From Flavobacteriales bacterium UBA1986 (lineage in GTDB: Bacteria; Bacteroidota; Bacteroidia; Flavobacteriales_G; Salibacteraceae), in the NCBI GenBank assembly GCA_002336245.1, contig DDDG01000027.1, positions 42,592-106,591 of the forward strand: a stretch of DNA of 64,000 nt. The letters run 5' to 3'. The notes beneath the pieces are model-generated. The model worked only from the letters and a program-made list of their open reading frames with translations. It had not been told where the DNA came from and ran no database searches. This document shows positions 37,436 to 45,898 of the stretch, piece after piece. How positions within the stretch are numbered: the stretch's first letter is position 1; each line of letters opens with the position of its first letter. The position numbers were made by a program, and so were the translations under genes.

Positions 37436-38215
37436 TTATTGAAGACGCATACCAATTCCCAATCCGAAACGATACAAGGCTACGTCCTGTGTGTAGCTAT
37501 ATTGTCCCGTTCCTGTAAATCCTGTTTGACTGACCACCACCGTCACATCGTGTCGGCTGAAGGTTGCCTCCCCTGTGATGGACAAGAAGACATCCCCGAT
37601 ATACAGTCTGCTTCCCAAAGCAAAATTTAAAGCGGGCGCACTTCCAAACTGACCTTCTTCCAAAAGGGAAATGGTGGCTGTTGGATATTGATATACGGAT
37701 TCAATTCTTGGAGAGCGGGAACCGAAAATTCCTGCACCAAACCGAAAGAAAAAGTCGGCCTGCTCGACTTGATATTCAATTACTCCAAAAACTTGAACGT
37801 TTCGAAAATTCCAGCTTCCAGCGGTAAAGTCCACCAAATTGGTATCCACAATGCCGTATATTTCTTCAAGCAAAGCCACATCGGCAGGGAGCAAGCCATA
37901 GCCTCCTTTGATGCCGATTCCGAAGATCTGATTGAATTTATAGTCCGCACTGATGGACCCGCTTCCACCTTCTTTGGCAAAGCCACTCTCCTGAGCGATT
38001 ACATTCTTCGATCCCAATTGACCTCTTGGAATAGCAAACTGACCGGAGAGTTCTACTCTGGTTACATCTTGAGAAAAAGCTTGTCGAGTCTTGGGCGGAC
38101 TTGGCTTTCCAACGTAATCAAATTCTTGGGCCAATAGACTTCCAGGAAAAAGGAGACCCAAGATGCAAAGTGTTCGAAAAAAACACGGAACGAAAGGATG
38201 CGAGCGCTTGGGCAT
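37436..38215 (-). CDS. Outer-membrane beta-barrel-like protein
   Basis: A 259-residue exported protein with signal region MPKRSHPFVPCFFRTLCILG ending near SLLAQ, followed by amphipathic strands (VELSGQFAIPRGQLG, GSISADYKFNQIFGIGIKGG) and a terminal YRFGLGIGMRLQ strand, typical of Bacteroidota barrel proteins. ATG 38215 is chosen over 38233 because an exact -7 box lies between them. The next gene starts 9 or 39 bases after its stop, so it leads the operon with the MORN and DUF3857 genes. No specific function is recognised. Confidence 0.8.
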   Translation of the reverse strand: MPKRSHPFVPCFFRTLCILGLLFPGSLLAQEFDYVGKPSPPKTRQAFSQDVTRVELSGQFAIPRGQLGSKNVIAQESGFAKEGGSGSISADYKFNQIFGIGIKGGYGLLPADVALLEEIYGIVDTNLVDFTAGSWNFRNVQVFGVIEYQVEQADFFFRFGAGIFGSRSPRIESVYQYPTATISLLEEGQFGSAPALNFALGSRLYIGDVFLSITGEATFSRHDVTVVVSQTGFTGTGQYSYTQDVALYRFGLGIGMRLQ

Positions 38216-38220
38216 AAGCT

Positions 38221-38228
38221 CAAAAGTA
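38221..38228 (-). promoter_or_regulatory. TAnnTTTG -7 box of the barrel-MORN-DUF3857 operon
   Basis: On the minus strand TACTTTTG (38228 to 38221) matches the consensus exactly and ends 5 bases before ATG 38215. It lies downstream of the alternative ATG 38233, so it decides the start. Confidence 0.65.
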
Positions 38229-38282
38229 TCCATTCACATTGGCTGAAACGCTACCTTCGGCGACTCTTAATAACGGCAAGTC

Positions 38283-38579
38283 GTGGAAAAGACAAAAACA
38301 GATCGTATGCATCGCATCGCGGGCCGCTTGGAAGGAACTTCCTTTCTCCTTTTAATCTTCATCGCCATGCCGCTCAAATACATGGCAGATTGGCCTTGGG
38401 GTGTAAAAGTAGTTGGCTGGGCCCACGGGATTTTATTCATCGCCTACCTCTACATCTCGTGGATGCAGTACGATAAGCAACGCATTTCCCTGAAAGCTCT
38501 TGCGCTTTGTTTTTTCGCCGCGCTCTTGCCTTTCGGTCCTTTTGTTCTTGAAAAGAAGTTAGAGAAGTCTAACCAATAA
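38283..38579 (+). CDS. DUF3817 small integral membrane protein
   Basis: A 98-residue protein (90 if ATG 38307 is used). The pattern RIAGRLEGTSFLLLIFIAMP then LKYMADWPWGVKVVGWAHG and AYLYISWMQYDKQ is the DUF3817 domain, with three to four membrane helices; related segments occur at the end of some bacterial transporters. Start uncertain: GTG 38283 gives a polar lead of eight residues, ATG 38307 starts where most family members do. It ends 17 bases before a truncated acyltransferase fusion gene. Function unknown. Confidence 0.85.
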   Translation: MEKTKTDRMHRIAGRLEGTSFLLLIFIAMPLKYMADWPWGVKVVGWAHGILFIAYLYISWMQYDKQRISLKALALCFFAALLPFGPFVLEKKLEKSNQ

Positions 38580-38596
38580 ATGTCGAGACAAAGGGC

Positions 38597-40960
38597 TTGC
38601 CCGGATTAAACTACACCGTATTTGGCTTGGCTTGTTTCTGGCTGGCGGCAGCTCTCATTCAAATGAATGTACTTGTGCATGCTCCTGAGACGTACAATCT
38701 TTCAAACACCCAAACCGCCATCATCATGTCGCTCATTGCGGTCGGAATCGGCTTTGGCTGTTGGGTTGCTGGCATGTTGGCCAAGGATCGCGTTGAAGTT
38801 GGAATGGCACCTCTCGGAGGACTGGGCTTGAGCATCTGCATGACCATCTTCGCCCTCTTCGAGATGGGATTAACCGCCTTCATAGTTATCCTTTCCATTG
38901 CAGCCTTTTTCAGTGGTTTTTTCAAGGTTCCTCTTGGCGCATGGATTCAAGAACGTGTGGAAGGAAGAAAGCTTGGCAACATTCTCGCCTATACCAACAT
39001 GATTACCTTCCTGTTCATCCTAATCTCTGCAGGAATATTCGCAGCCTGCATGAAGTTCGGAAACACCTACACGGTTTTCGCAGTCATCGCAATTGTAGGT
39101 TGGATTATGACCTTCGTCACAGCCTTTAAAGTTCCAGCAATGTTGGTTCGATTCATCGCCGATTCTCTGGCGAAAATCTACTTCCGTTACGAAGTTGAAG
39201 GAAAAGAAAACATTCCGAAACGATCGGGCGCTCTTTTGGTTGCGAATCACATTTCACTGATGGACTTCCTAATGATTGTTGCTACCATCCCTCGTCAGGT
39301 TCGTTTTGTGGTGGCTAAAGACGTCTACGATTTCTGGGCCTGGAGTTGGCTCACGAAGCGGATGAACCTCATTCCCATCGCAACTAAAGGCGGACCTGAG
39401 CGACTGAAGGCTTTCAATGAAGCCTGTCAGAGAGAAATCAATGCTGGTCATGTGGTTGTGATTTACCCAGAAGGACAAATCAGCAGAATTGGGCACCTTC
39501 TAGAATTCAAAAAAGGAGTTGAGCACATCGCCAGAGGCATCGACGCCCCAATCATACCCGTGCACATGGAAGGAACGGAGGGCACTTTCTTCTCCTACGA
39601 AATTGGAAGTTCAAACCCCATCAAAGCATTGAAAGGTTTCCGTAAACGCATTCACGTTTCCATCGGTACACCTACCGATCCGAGCAGCAAAGCATTTCAC
39701 TTACGTCAATCGGTGATTGAAATGAGCGCACAGTCGATCGAAAAGCGTTTTGCCGACGAACATACGCTCGGACTTTTCCTGAAAAACACGGCGAAAGAGA
39801 TGGGAGATCTTACCTGTACCCATTTTGAAGACGGAGGTGTGATCACTGTGAAAGAACTGGCCTTACACGCGTTGAAATGGAAATCCGTTTGGATGAAAAA
39901 AAGTGTCCATAAAATCGGAATTCTCTTACCTAAGAACAGAGAAAATATGCTGGCAAATGCCTCACTGGTTTTGGCCGGGAAGATCAGCATCAACATCAAT
40001 CCAAGTTTTGAAGATGACCAACTGAAAGCGATTGTTCTTGAATCTGAAGTTGTATTGTGTGAGGAAGCGCAACGATCTAAGCTCGAGTCACTCGGGGCTG
40101 AATGCCTTCTAATTTCCGACTTCTTGAAGGAACTTGAGAATGAGAAGGACGTGAGCTCCGTTCCTAATCACATCAATAAAATAGGGCACGGAAAAGAGAT
40201 CAAAACCACAGACATCGCCACCATCATCTACCAATATGATGAGGAGAATAACATTGTACGTGTGCCTTTGTCACATATGAATGTAATGGCGGGCATTAAA
40301 GGCCTTCTGCTTGTGAATAAATTCGAAGGAGGCGCAAAAATGCTCGGACTCATGCCCTTCCACACTTCCAATGGATACATCCTCGATCTGTGCATGTCAA
40401 CTTTCATCGGAGTTCAAAACTTCCATTACGACCCAATGAAGGGGCCCGAAGCCATTGCAGCGAAAATGAAAGCTGAACAAGTGGAACTATTTGTCGGAAA
40501 CCGAGCACTCATTGAATCTGTGGATGCCATAGACCATAAGGTTTGGGCAAGCGTGAAAACCTTGATTTCAGGAGAAGAAAAACTCAATGAAGAATTGAGA
40601 ACGCGCCTAAAAGAGACCTACGATCTAGAAGTTCGTGAGAGCTTGCATGCCTTGCGTTCTGGAACACTCATCGCTTTAAATACACCTGATTACGTGGTGC
40701 AAGGAGTTGTTGGTAGACCCCTGGTTCAAGTTGGTTCTCATGAGGCTAGTTTGGGTAGACCGATTCCAGGACTCGCCATTCGAACTGTAGAGGAAAATGA
40801 TTTTGACCATGTGCTTGATGAAGATCAAGTTGGACGCATTCTAATAAAAGGGGCTGCCGTTACCCCGCTCCTCGACCCAAGCTTTTATTACAAAGGTTGG
40901 GTCGACACAGGTAGACGAGGCTTTATTGATGAGGCTGGATTCGTTCATCTCTCCGAGTAA
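38597..40960 (+). CDS. Truncated MFS / PlsC acyltransferase / degenerate AMP-ligase fusion
   Basis: A 787-residue relative of LplT-Aas-type fusions. Residues 1-190 are about six membrane helices matching the second half of an MFS domain (YTVFGLACFWLAAALIQMN); the first half is absent. Residues about 200-390 are a PlsC acyltransferase with HX4D in NHISLMDF (His about 218) and YPEGQISRIG (about 290), apparently intact. Residues about 400-787 resemble the large AMP-ligase lobe, but the P-loop site reads IIYQYDEENNIVRV instead of a Ser/Thr/Gly-rich loop, the A8 region reads GWVDTGRRGF and the C-terminal lid domain is missing. Start is TTG 38597; coding-like residues continue upstream (VETKGLPG) until a stop at 38570-38572. 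Confidence 0.8.
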   Translation: MPGLNYTVFGLACFWLAAALIQMNVLVHAPETYNLSNTQTAIIMSLIAVGIGFGCWVAGMLAKDRVEVGMAPLGGLGLSICMTIFALFEMGLTAFIVILSIAAFFSGFFKVPLGAWIQERVEGRKLGNILAYTNMITFLFILISAGIFAACMKFGNTYTVFAVIAIVGWIMTFVTAFKVPAMLVRFIADSLAKIYFRYEVEGKENIPKRSGALLVANHISLMDFLMIVATIPRQVRFVVAKDVYDFWAWSWLTKRMNLIPIATKGGPERLKAFNEACQREINAGHVVVIYPEGQISRIGHLLEFKKGVEHIARGIDAPIIPVHMEGTEGTFFSYEIGSSNPIKALKGFRKRIHVSIGTPTDPSSKAFHLRQSVIEMSAQSIEKRFADEHTLGLFLKNTAKEMGDLTCTHFEDGGVITVKELALHALKWKSVWMKKSVHKIGILLPKNRENMLANASLVLAGKISININPSFEDDQLKAIVLESEVVLCEEAQRSKLESLGAECLLISDFLKELENEKDVSSVPNHINKIGHGKEIKTTDIATIIYQYDEENNIVRVPLSHMNVMAGIKGLLLVNKFEGGAKMLGLMPFHTSNGYILDLCMSTFIGVQNFHYDPMKGPEAIAAKMKAEQVELFVGNRALIESVDAIDHKVWASVKTLISGEEKLNEELRTRLKETYDLEVRESLHALRSGTLIALNTPDYVVQGVVGRPLVQVGSHEASLGRPIPGLAIRTVEENDFDHVLDEDQVGRILIKGAAVTPLLDPSFYYKGWVDTGRRGFIDEAGFVHLSE

Positions 40961-41018
40961 ACTCAGGAGATGCTTCAGAAACAACAGTGAACACCTTCAA
41001 GAAGATGAGCAATCCGCT

Positions 41019-42815
41019 CTACTTCGAATTGCGCTTTCGATCCGTTTCTTTCAAGTAGATCTTACGCAAACGAATGTGCTCGGGAGTGACTTCAACATAC
41101 TCATCCTTACCCACATACTCCATCGCTTCTTCCAAAGAGAACTTCACTGCAGGAGCAATGTTGTTCTTCTGATCCGTACCAGAAGTACGCATGTTTGTCA
41201 GCTGTTTGGTTTTGGTAAGGTTCAGTGTCATATCGTCCTGACGAGTGCTCTCTCCAATCACTTGACCTTCGTAGATTTCCTCCATCGGGTCGATGAAGAA
41301 AGTTCCACGATCCTGCAATTTGTTGATTGAATAAGCAATCGACAATCCTGTTTCCATGGCAATCAAAGCGCCATTTCGAGCTACGTTCATATCACCTTTC
41401 CAAGGCTCGTAACCACTGAAACGGTGTGACACTACAGCCTGACCTTCAGTAGAAGTAAGAATTGGATTGGTCAATCCGATGAGCCCACGTGCTGGAATCT
41501 TGAATTCCAAATTCACACGATCTTCTCGCTTCTCAATGTTGGTGATGTCTCCCTTTCGCTTGGTAGCAATCTCAATCACTTTTCCTGAAAACTCTTCTGG
41601 AACATCGACGTGCAAAACCTCCATCGGCTCGTGCTTGAAACCGTCGATTTCTTTGATCACAACTTGGGGTTGACCCAATTGCAACTCATAACCTTCACGG
41701 CGCATGGTTTCAACCAAAACCGACAAGTGAAGAATTCCGCGGCCGAAAACCATAAGCTTATCTGGGCTGTCGGTATCCTCAACACGGAGAGCTAGGTTTT
41801 TCTCTGTTTCCTTCTTCAAACGATCGCGCAAGTGACGCGAGGTGACATACTTTCCTTCTTTACCGAAGAATGGTGAGTTGTTGATGGTAAACAACATACT
41901 CATCGATGGTTCGTCCACCGAAATGGGCTTCATTGGATCTGGGTTTTCCGCATCGGTGATGGTGTCTCCAATATCGAAGTCTTCTAGTCCTGTTACAGCG
42001 ACGATTTCACCAGGGAAAATTTCATCCTTGGTTTTTTCCTTGCCCAAACCTTCGAAGATGTAAAGCTCTTTAACCGTCGATTTATGAATCAAACCATTGC
42101 GCTGAACGATGGCCACGCGATCGCCTGCTTTGATGGTTCCACGGTGAACACGTCCTACAGCAATTCGTCCTGTGTAGGAAGAATAATCGAGCGACGAAAT
42201 TTGAATTTGAAGCGTACCTGGATTTTCTTTTGGTGGCTTGAAGTTCTCGATGATGGTGTCGAGAAGGTAAGAAACGTCCGTTGTTGGATTTTTCCAATCT
42301 GGTCCCATCCATCCCAATTTCGAAGAACCGTAGACCGTTTTGAAATCCAATTGCTCCTCGGTAGCGTCCAATGAGAACATCAGGTCGAAGACCTTCTCCA
42401 TCGTCTCTTCTGGAGTACAGTTTGGCTTGTCTACTTTGTTTACGACCACAATGGCACGGTGACCCATTTCCATGGCTTTTTGAAGAACAAAACGCGTTTG
42501 AGGCATCGGGCCTTCAAAAGCATCCACCACTAGAATTACTCCGTCGGCCATGTTCAGCACACGCTCTACTTCTCCTCCAAAGTCGGAGTGACCAGGAGTG
42601 TCGATGATGTTGATTTTGGTGCCTTTATAACGTACAGAGACGTTCTTTGAAAGAATGGTAATTCCTCGTTCGCGCTCTAGGTCGTTCGAATCGAGGATTA
42701 AATCTCGGGTTTCTTCGTTTTCGCGAAAGAGTTGAACTTGATGTAAGATCTTGTCAACTAGGGTAGTTTTTCCGTGGTCGACGTGGGCAATGATGGCTAT
42801 GTTCCTTAAATCCAT
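41019..42815 (-). CDS. typA: Ribosome-associated GTPase TypA/BipA
   Basis: A 598-residue translational GTPase of EF-G type. G1 is AHVDHGKTTLVDKIL near the N-terminus, G2 region ERGITILSKN, G3 DTPGHSDFGGEVER, G4 VVNKVDKPNC. Domain II, domain III and the TypA-specific C-terminal domain follow (GRGILHLSVLVETMRREGYE, IPARGLIGLTNPILTSTEGQ). TypA binds ribosomes and assists their assembly and stress responses. Length is normal. A TTCCTTTG sequence on the minus strand (42855-42848) may be its -7 box, with a 32-base leader. It is convergent with the degenerate acyltransferase gene. Confidence 0.97.
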   Translation of the reverse strand: MDLRNIAIIAHVDHGKTTLVDKILHQVQLFRENEETRDLILDSNDLERERGITILSKNVSVRYKGTKINIIDTPGHSDFGGEVERVLNMADGVILVVDAFEGPMPQTRFVLQKAMEMGHRAIVVVNKVDKPNCTPEETMEKVFDLMFSLDATEEQLDFKTVYGSSKLGWMGPDWKNPTTDVSYLLDTIIENFKPPKENPGTLQIQISSLDYSSYTGRIAVGRVHRGTIKAGDRVAIVQRNGLIHKSTVKELYIFEGLGKEKTKDEIFPGEIVAVTGLEDFDIGDTITDAENPDPMKPISVDEPSMSMLFTINNSPFFGKEGKYVTSRHLRDRLKKETEKNLALRVEDTDSPDKLMVFGRGILHLSVLVETMRREGYELQLGQPQVVIKEIDGFKHEPMEVLHVDVPEEFSGKVIEIATKRKGDITNIEKREDRVNLEFKIPARGLIGLTNPILTSTEGQAVVSHRFSGYEPWKGDMNVARNGALIAMETGLSIAYSINKLQDRGTFFIDPMEEIYEGQVIGESTRQDDMTLNLTKTKQLTNMRTSGTDQKNNIAPAVKFSLEEAMEYVGKDEYVEVTPEHIRLRKIYLKETDRKRNSK

Positions 42816-43000
42816 GGCGTGGTATTGAGCCCCTTTTTTTGGGCGTGCAAAGGAAGTTCTTTTTGATGAGGCAGCAAGCCTTCTGCTCTCTTCATTTTCA
42901 GGAAGTTAAAAATCGCCCTGTACCGAATGTCACAGCCTCGACGTGACACTAATCACAGCATCAAAATTGAATTGGAAGTACCATTACAAAAACATTCAGA

Positions 43001-43540
43001 ATGAAGCATCTAGTCGCACTTTTAATTCTACTGACGAATCTTCAACTTTCAGCTCAAGAAAGCTATGGTTTGGAGATTGAAGAATCGAGCATTTCAAACC
43101 TTCCCGGCTTGCAATCTTTTGTTTGGGCCCAGCAGGGATCGAAGTATTTATTCATTGGAGGAAGAACTGAGGGTCTGCATAAGCGTCGTCCCTTCGAGGC
43201 CTTTTTAGCTGCAGGAAACAACACCATGGCTTACGTCTTTGAACCTTCTACAGAAAGCTTGACTTCTGCTTCCCTCTCAAGCCTTGGAATCGAAATCTTT
43301 GAGCAACTGCAGAGCACCAATATGGAATTCGAACAATTGGGGAATGAACTCTACATCGCAGGAGGTTACGCATACAGCACAAGGGCTGCCGATCACATCA
43401 CCTTCGACAAGATGACTATTGTGGACGTTTCAGGCTTGATTGCAGCCATTGAAAACAACCAGAGTTTGACCAGTTACTTCAGTCAAATTCAAGACAGCCT
43501 TTTTGAAGTGACCGGTGGATACCTCGACTATATGAACTGA
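43001..43540 (+). CDS. N-terminal part of a kelch-like T9SS protein, cut by an in-frame TGA
   Basis: The frame opens with signal peptide MKHLVALLILLTNLQLSAQ and encodes 179 residues with kelch-type features (YLFIGGRTEG, ELYIAGGYAYSTRA). It stops at TGA 43538-43540. The same frame continues after the stop as SFYLVDGQSF and joins the next ORF at 43571 with no shift, so both entries are one ancestral gene. The stop falls just before a strand of the form FYLVxGQ, in the middle of a propeller. A single base change explains it; an assembly error or stop readthrough are alternatives. Confidence 0.75.
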   Translation: MKHLVALLILLTNLQLSAQESYGLEIEESSISNLPGLQSFVWAQQGSKYLFIGGRTEGLHKRRPFEAFLAAGNNTMAYVFEPSTESLTSASLSSLGIEIFEQLQSTNMEFEQLGNELYIAGGYAYSTRAADHITFDKMTIVDVSGLIAAIENNQSLTSYFSQIQDSLFEVTGGYLDYMN

Positions 43541-43570
43541 TCTTTTTATCTCGTTGATGGGCAATCTTTC

Positions 43571-44596
43571 ATGGGGCAATACAATCCGATGGGACCAACG
43601 CACGGACCGGGATTTGTGCAGAAGTACACGGAAGAAATTCGGAAGTTTCAAATAGAAAAAGTAGGAGGAAATTATCAGCTCAAGAATGTGCAGGTAGATA
43701 AAGACCCACAAGCCTTGCATCGCCGCGACTACAATATGGCTCCACAGAAGTTTCCGAACGGGGAAATGGGTTTCACAGCTTTTAGTGGCGTCTTTCAACA
43801 TCAAGTGGATTTGCCTTGGTTGGATGTGGTCGACATTACGAGCAGCTCTTATACTCAGCGAAACGACTTCGAACAATTGCTTTCTCAATACCACTCCGCG
43901 CACTTAACGATGTACGATGCTTCCGACAGTTCGAACAAAACCATCTTCTTCGGCGGAATCGCGCAGTTTAGCATGGACCAAAGCGGTCAATTGATCGAAG
44001 ATCAAGACGTGCCTTTTGTAAGAACCATTTCACAAGTAAACCGGAACTCAGCGAATGAATTGAGTGAACTCAATCACAGCATCCAAATGCCCGACCTGCT
44101 AGGCGCCGGGGCAGAATTCCTTCCTCTGAACAACTCTTCCTTTTACGATACCTATGAGATGTTGCAAATCGATGCACTGCCAAACGAGCGGACATTGGTG
44201 GGATACATTTTTGGAGGTATTCAAAGTACAGCCCCGAACGTATTCTTCAACAACGCTGCGAACGTGAGCTCTGCTTCTACCCGATTGTTTGAAGTCTACA
44301 TCAACAAAAGCATCAACGGCCAGACCGAGCTGATCGACCAGTCGAAGCAATCTAGTCTGCGTGTATTTCCAAATCCTTCTTCTGGGAAAATTCAAATTCA
44401 GAGCGAGTCCCCAAATCTCATGGGCGGAAGCCTCATCCGCCTCACCAACATCGCAGGCAAGCTCGTTCTAGATGAGTACATTGACTTCACAGGAACTGTG
44501 GATCTCGATCTCAGCTCTTATCCCAAGGGCATTTATTTCCTGCAAGTTGGGAATGCCGATTCTGCTGTAAGCTGGAAGAAAGTTGTGTTGAAATAA
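43571..44596 (+). CDS. C-terminal part of the kelch-like T9SS protein (type A sorting domain)
   Basis: This 341-residue frame continues the preceding ORF in the same reading frame (30 bases, ten codons, between stop and ATG). It holds the rest of the beta-propeller (TIFFGGIAQFSMDQSG, TLVGYIFGGIQST) and a type A T9SS sorting domain at the end (LRVFPNPSSGKIQIQ ... YPKGIYFLQVGNADSAVSWK). Alone it has no signal peptide, so even if reinitiated at ATG 43571 it could not be exported. Unless the TGA is read through, the gene is a pseudogene. Confidence 0.75.
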   Translation: MGQYNPMGPTHGPGFVQKYTEEIRKFQIEKVGGNYQLKNVQVDKDPQALHRRDYNMAPQKFPNGEMGFTAFSGVFQHQVDLPWLDVVDITSSSYTQRNDFEQLLSQYHSAHLTMYDASDSSNKTIFFGGIAQFSMDQSGQLIEDQDVPFVRTISQVNRNSANELSELNHSIQMPDLLGAGAEFLPLNNSSFYDTYEMLQIDALPNERTLVGYIFGGIQSTAPNVFFNNAANVSSASTRLFEVYINKSINGQTELIDQSKQSSLRVFPNPSSGKIQIQSESPNLMGGSLIRLTNIAGKLVLDEYIDFTGTVDLDLSSYPKGIYFLQVGNADSAVSWKKVVLK

Positions 44597-44608
44597 GTTG
44601 CACGCTAT

Positions 44609-45850
44609 TCACTTCAAGCGCAGTAAGCCGGCTTCAAATACAAGGCTGATGCAACTGTCGATGGTACAGAATTCAAAACCTTCCAAATCAGGTCGGAGTC
44701 TGAATTCTCGGGATGGCATCCCAAACTCATCCATTACTTGAGGAAGCTCACTTTCGAAATCAACGTGGATCACTTCCTTCCGCGGAATCTCTTTGATAGA
44801 GTTTCCCTCCTGCGCATAGAAACTGAGCGAATAATACGTGGGAATGTCCATCACCACGGTAAGCTCAATCCACAACATTTTCGACTCGCTGACTTCAATT
44901 CCTTTCTTGCAGTAGCTCACCTCTAACTCTCCATTTTCATCATTCACGACGAAATAATTTGAATCTGGATTGAATTCAGGGATGGAGTATTCCATGGGGA
45001 TGGGAAACTTCTTACGCACCAAGGCATCTAGAGATTCGAACTTTGGGTGACCTGTGTTTTTCCAATGAGACCTCCACAACTCCCAGTTATTTGCAAAGAG
45101 ATATCTCTCTGGAGAAGACAAATCTGATGTTAGCCTCTCGAGATGCTTCTTTTCATCTTCAGAATAAAGCCCATCGAATTCAAAAATACCTTCGTCCCTA
45201 TTGAGACTAAGCTTGAGTCGACTATCCCCTACTCGAGCAATCAAACTGTCACCGGATCTAGAAATCTCGAAATGAAGCTTCGACTCCAGCTCACTGTCGT
45301 ATTGCAGTCGTGTTTTGGTAAGAATGGGTAGGATGAGCGGATAATCAGGAATGCCTTTCCACAAACTCGATTCACTGAATTGATCTCCCTTATAAAGCCA
45401 ACAATCAAGAGAGGAGCTACAATCTTCTTCGGAACATCGCTCATAACTGCGGAGCACCACTGCCCGATCCTTTTCATAAAACCAGAGTCGAGAAATGTAG
45501 CGCTCTTCTGATTCTGGAAGTTTTCGCTTAAAACTCAAATACTGATGGTCGTGGTCGATGTGCTCCACTTCATATTGAGCAAGGGTCGCCCCCTTCGAAG
45601 AAAGCTCAGTACGAAGTTCTTCCGCGAGTTCTTTCTTTCCGTGGTAATCGAGTAAGCTCGCTAAGAGCTCTGGACGATTGATCAGTGCTGCCTGAACAAA
45701 TGGCGCCTGTTGTTCGAGAAATTCAAGTCGTGCATCCGCCCCATTTGATTCGGATTCTTCAACACTTTCTTGAGGAGCTTTGGTTTTTGTTTCTTGACAA
45801 GAAAACAGACAAAAGCTAAGTATGGCTATGAACACCAAGTTTCGCATCAT
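44609..45850 (-). CDS. Lipoprotein of unknown function
   Basis: A 413-residue lipoprotein. ATG 45850 (or the next codon, ATG 45847) opens the signal MMRNLVFIAILSFCLFSC with lipobox FCLFSC; the longer start 45883 lies upstream of the -7 box and is rejected. After a Glu/Lys-rich spacer (QETKTKAPQESVEESES) comes a charged domain with no motif I can assign (LWFYEKDRAVVLRSYERC, FEFCTIDSCISLVFEAGLLR). Four Cys residues at YERCSEEDC and EFCTIDSC suggest disulfides. It follows the glycine-rich T9SS gene by 48 bases on the same strand but has its own promoter box. Confidence 0.75.
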   Translation of the reverse strand: MMRNLVFIAILSFCLFSCQETKTKAPQESVEESESNGADARLEFLEQQAPFVQAALINRPELLASLLDYHGKKELAEELRTELSSKGATLAQYEVEHIDHDHQYLSFKRKLPESEERYISRLWFYEKDRAVVLRSYERCSEEDCSSSLDCWLYKGDQFSESSLWKGIPDYPLILPILTKTRLQYDSELESKLHFEISRSGDSLIARVGDSRLKLSLNRDEGIFEFDGLYSEDEKKHLERLTSDLSSPERYLFANNWELWRSHWKNTGHPKFESLDALVRKKFPIPMEYSIPEFNPDSNYFVVNDENGELEVSYCKKGIEVSESKMLWIELTVVMDIPTYYSLSFYAQEGNSIKEIPRKEVIHVDFESELPQVMDEFGMPSREFRLRPDLEGFEFCTIDSCISLVFEAGLLRLK

Positions 45851-45853
45851 GCC

Positions 45854-45861
45854 CAAAACTA
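45854..45861 (-). promoter_or_regulatory. TAnnTTTG -7 box for the lipoprotein gene
   Basis: On the minus strand TAGTTTTG (45861 to 45854) is an exact consensus match ending 3 bases before ATG 45850, giving a leaderless transcript and fixing the start. Confidence 0.6.
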
Positions 45862-45898
45862 AGGACAAAATGTGGGGGTTCATTCAAGAAAAAGAAGT

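Noticed and set aside
40925..41018. Possible terminator between the acyltransferase and typA genes (CTCC-GAGT / ACTC-A-GGAG)
   Set aside because: The loop would be only two bases and no T-run follows on either strand.
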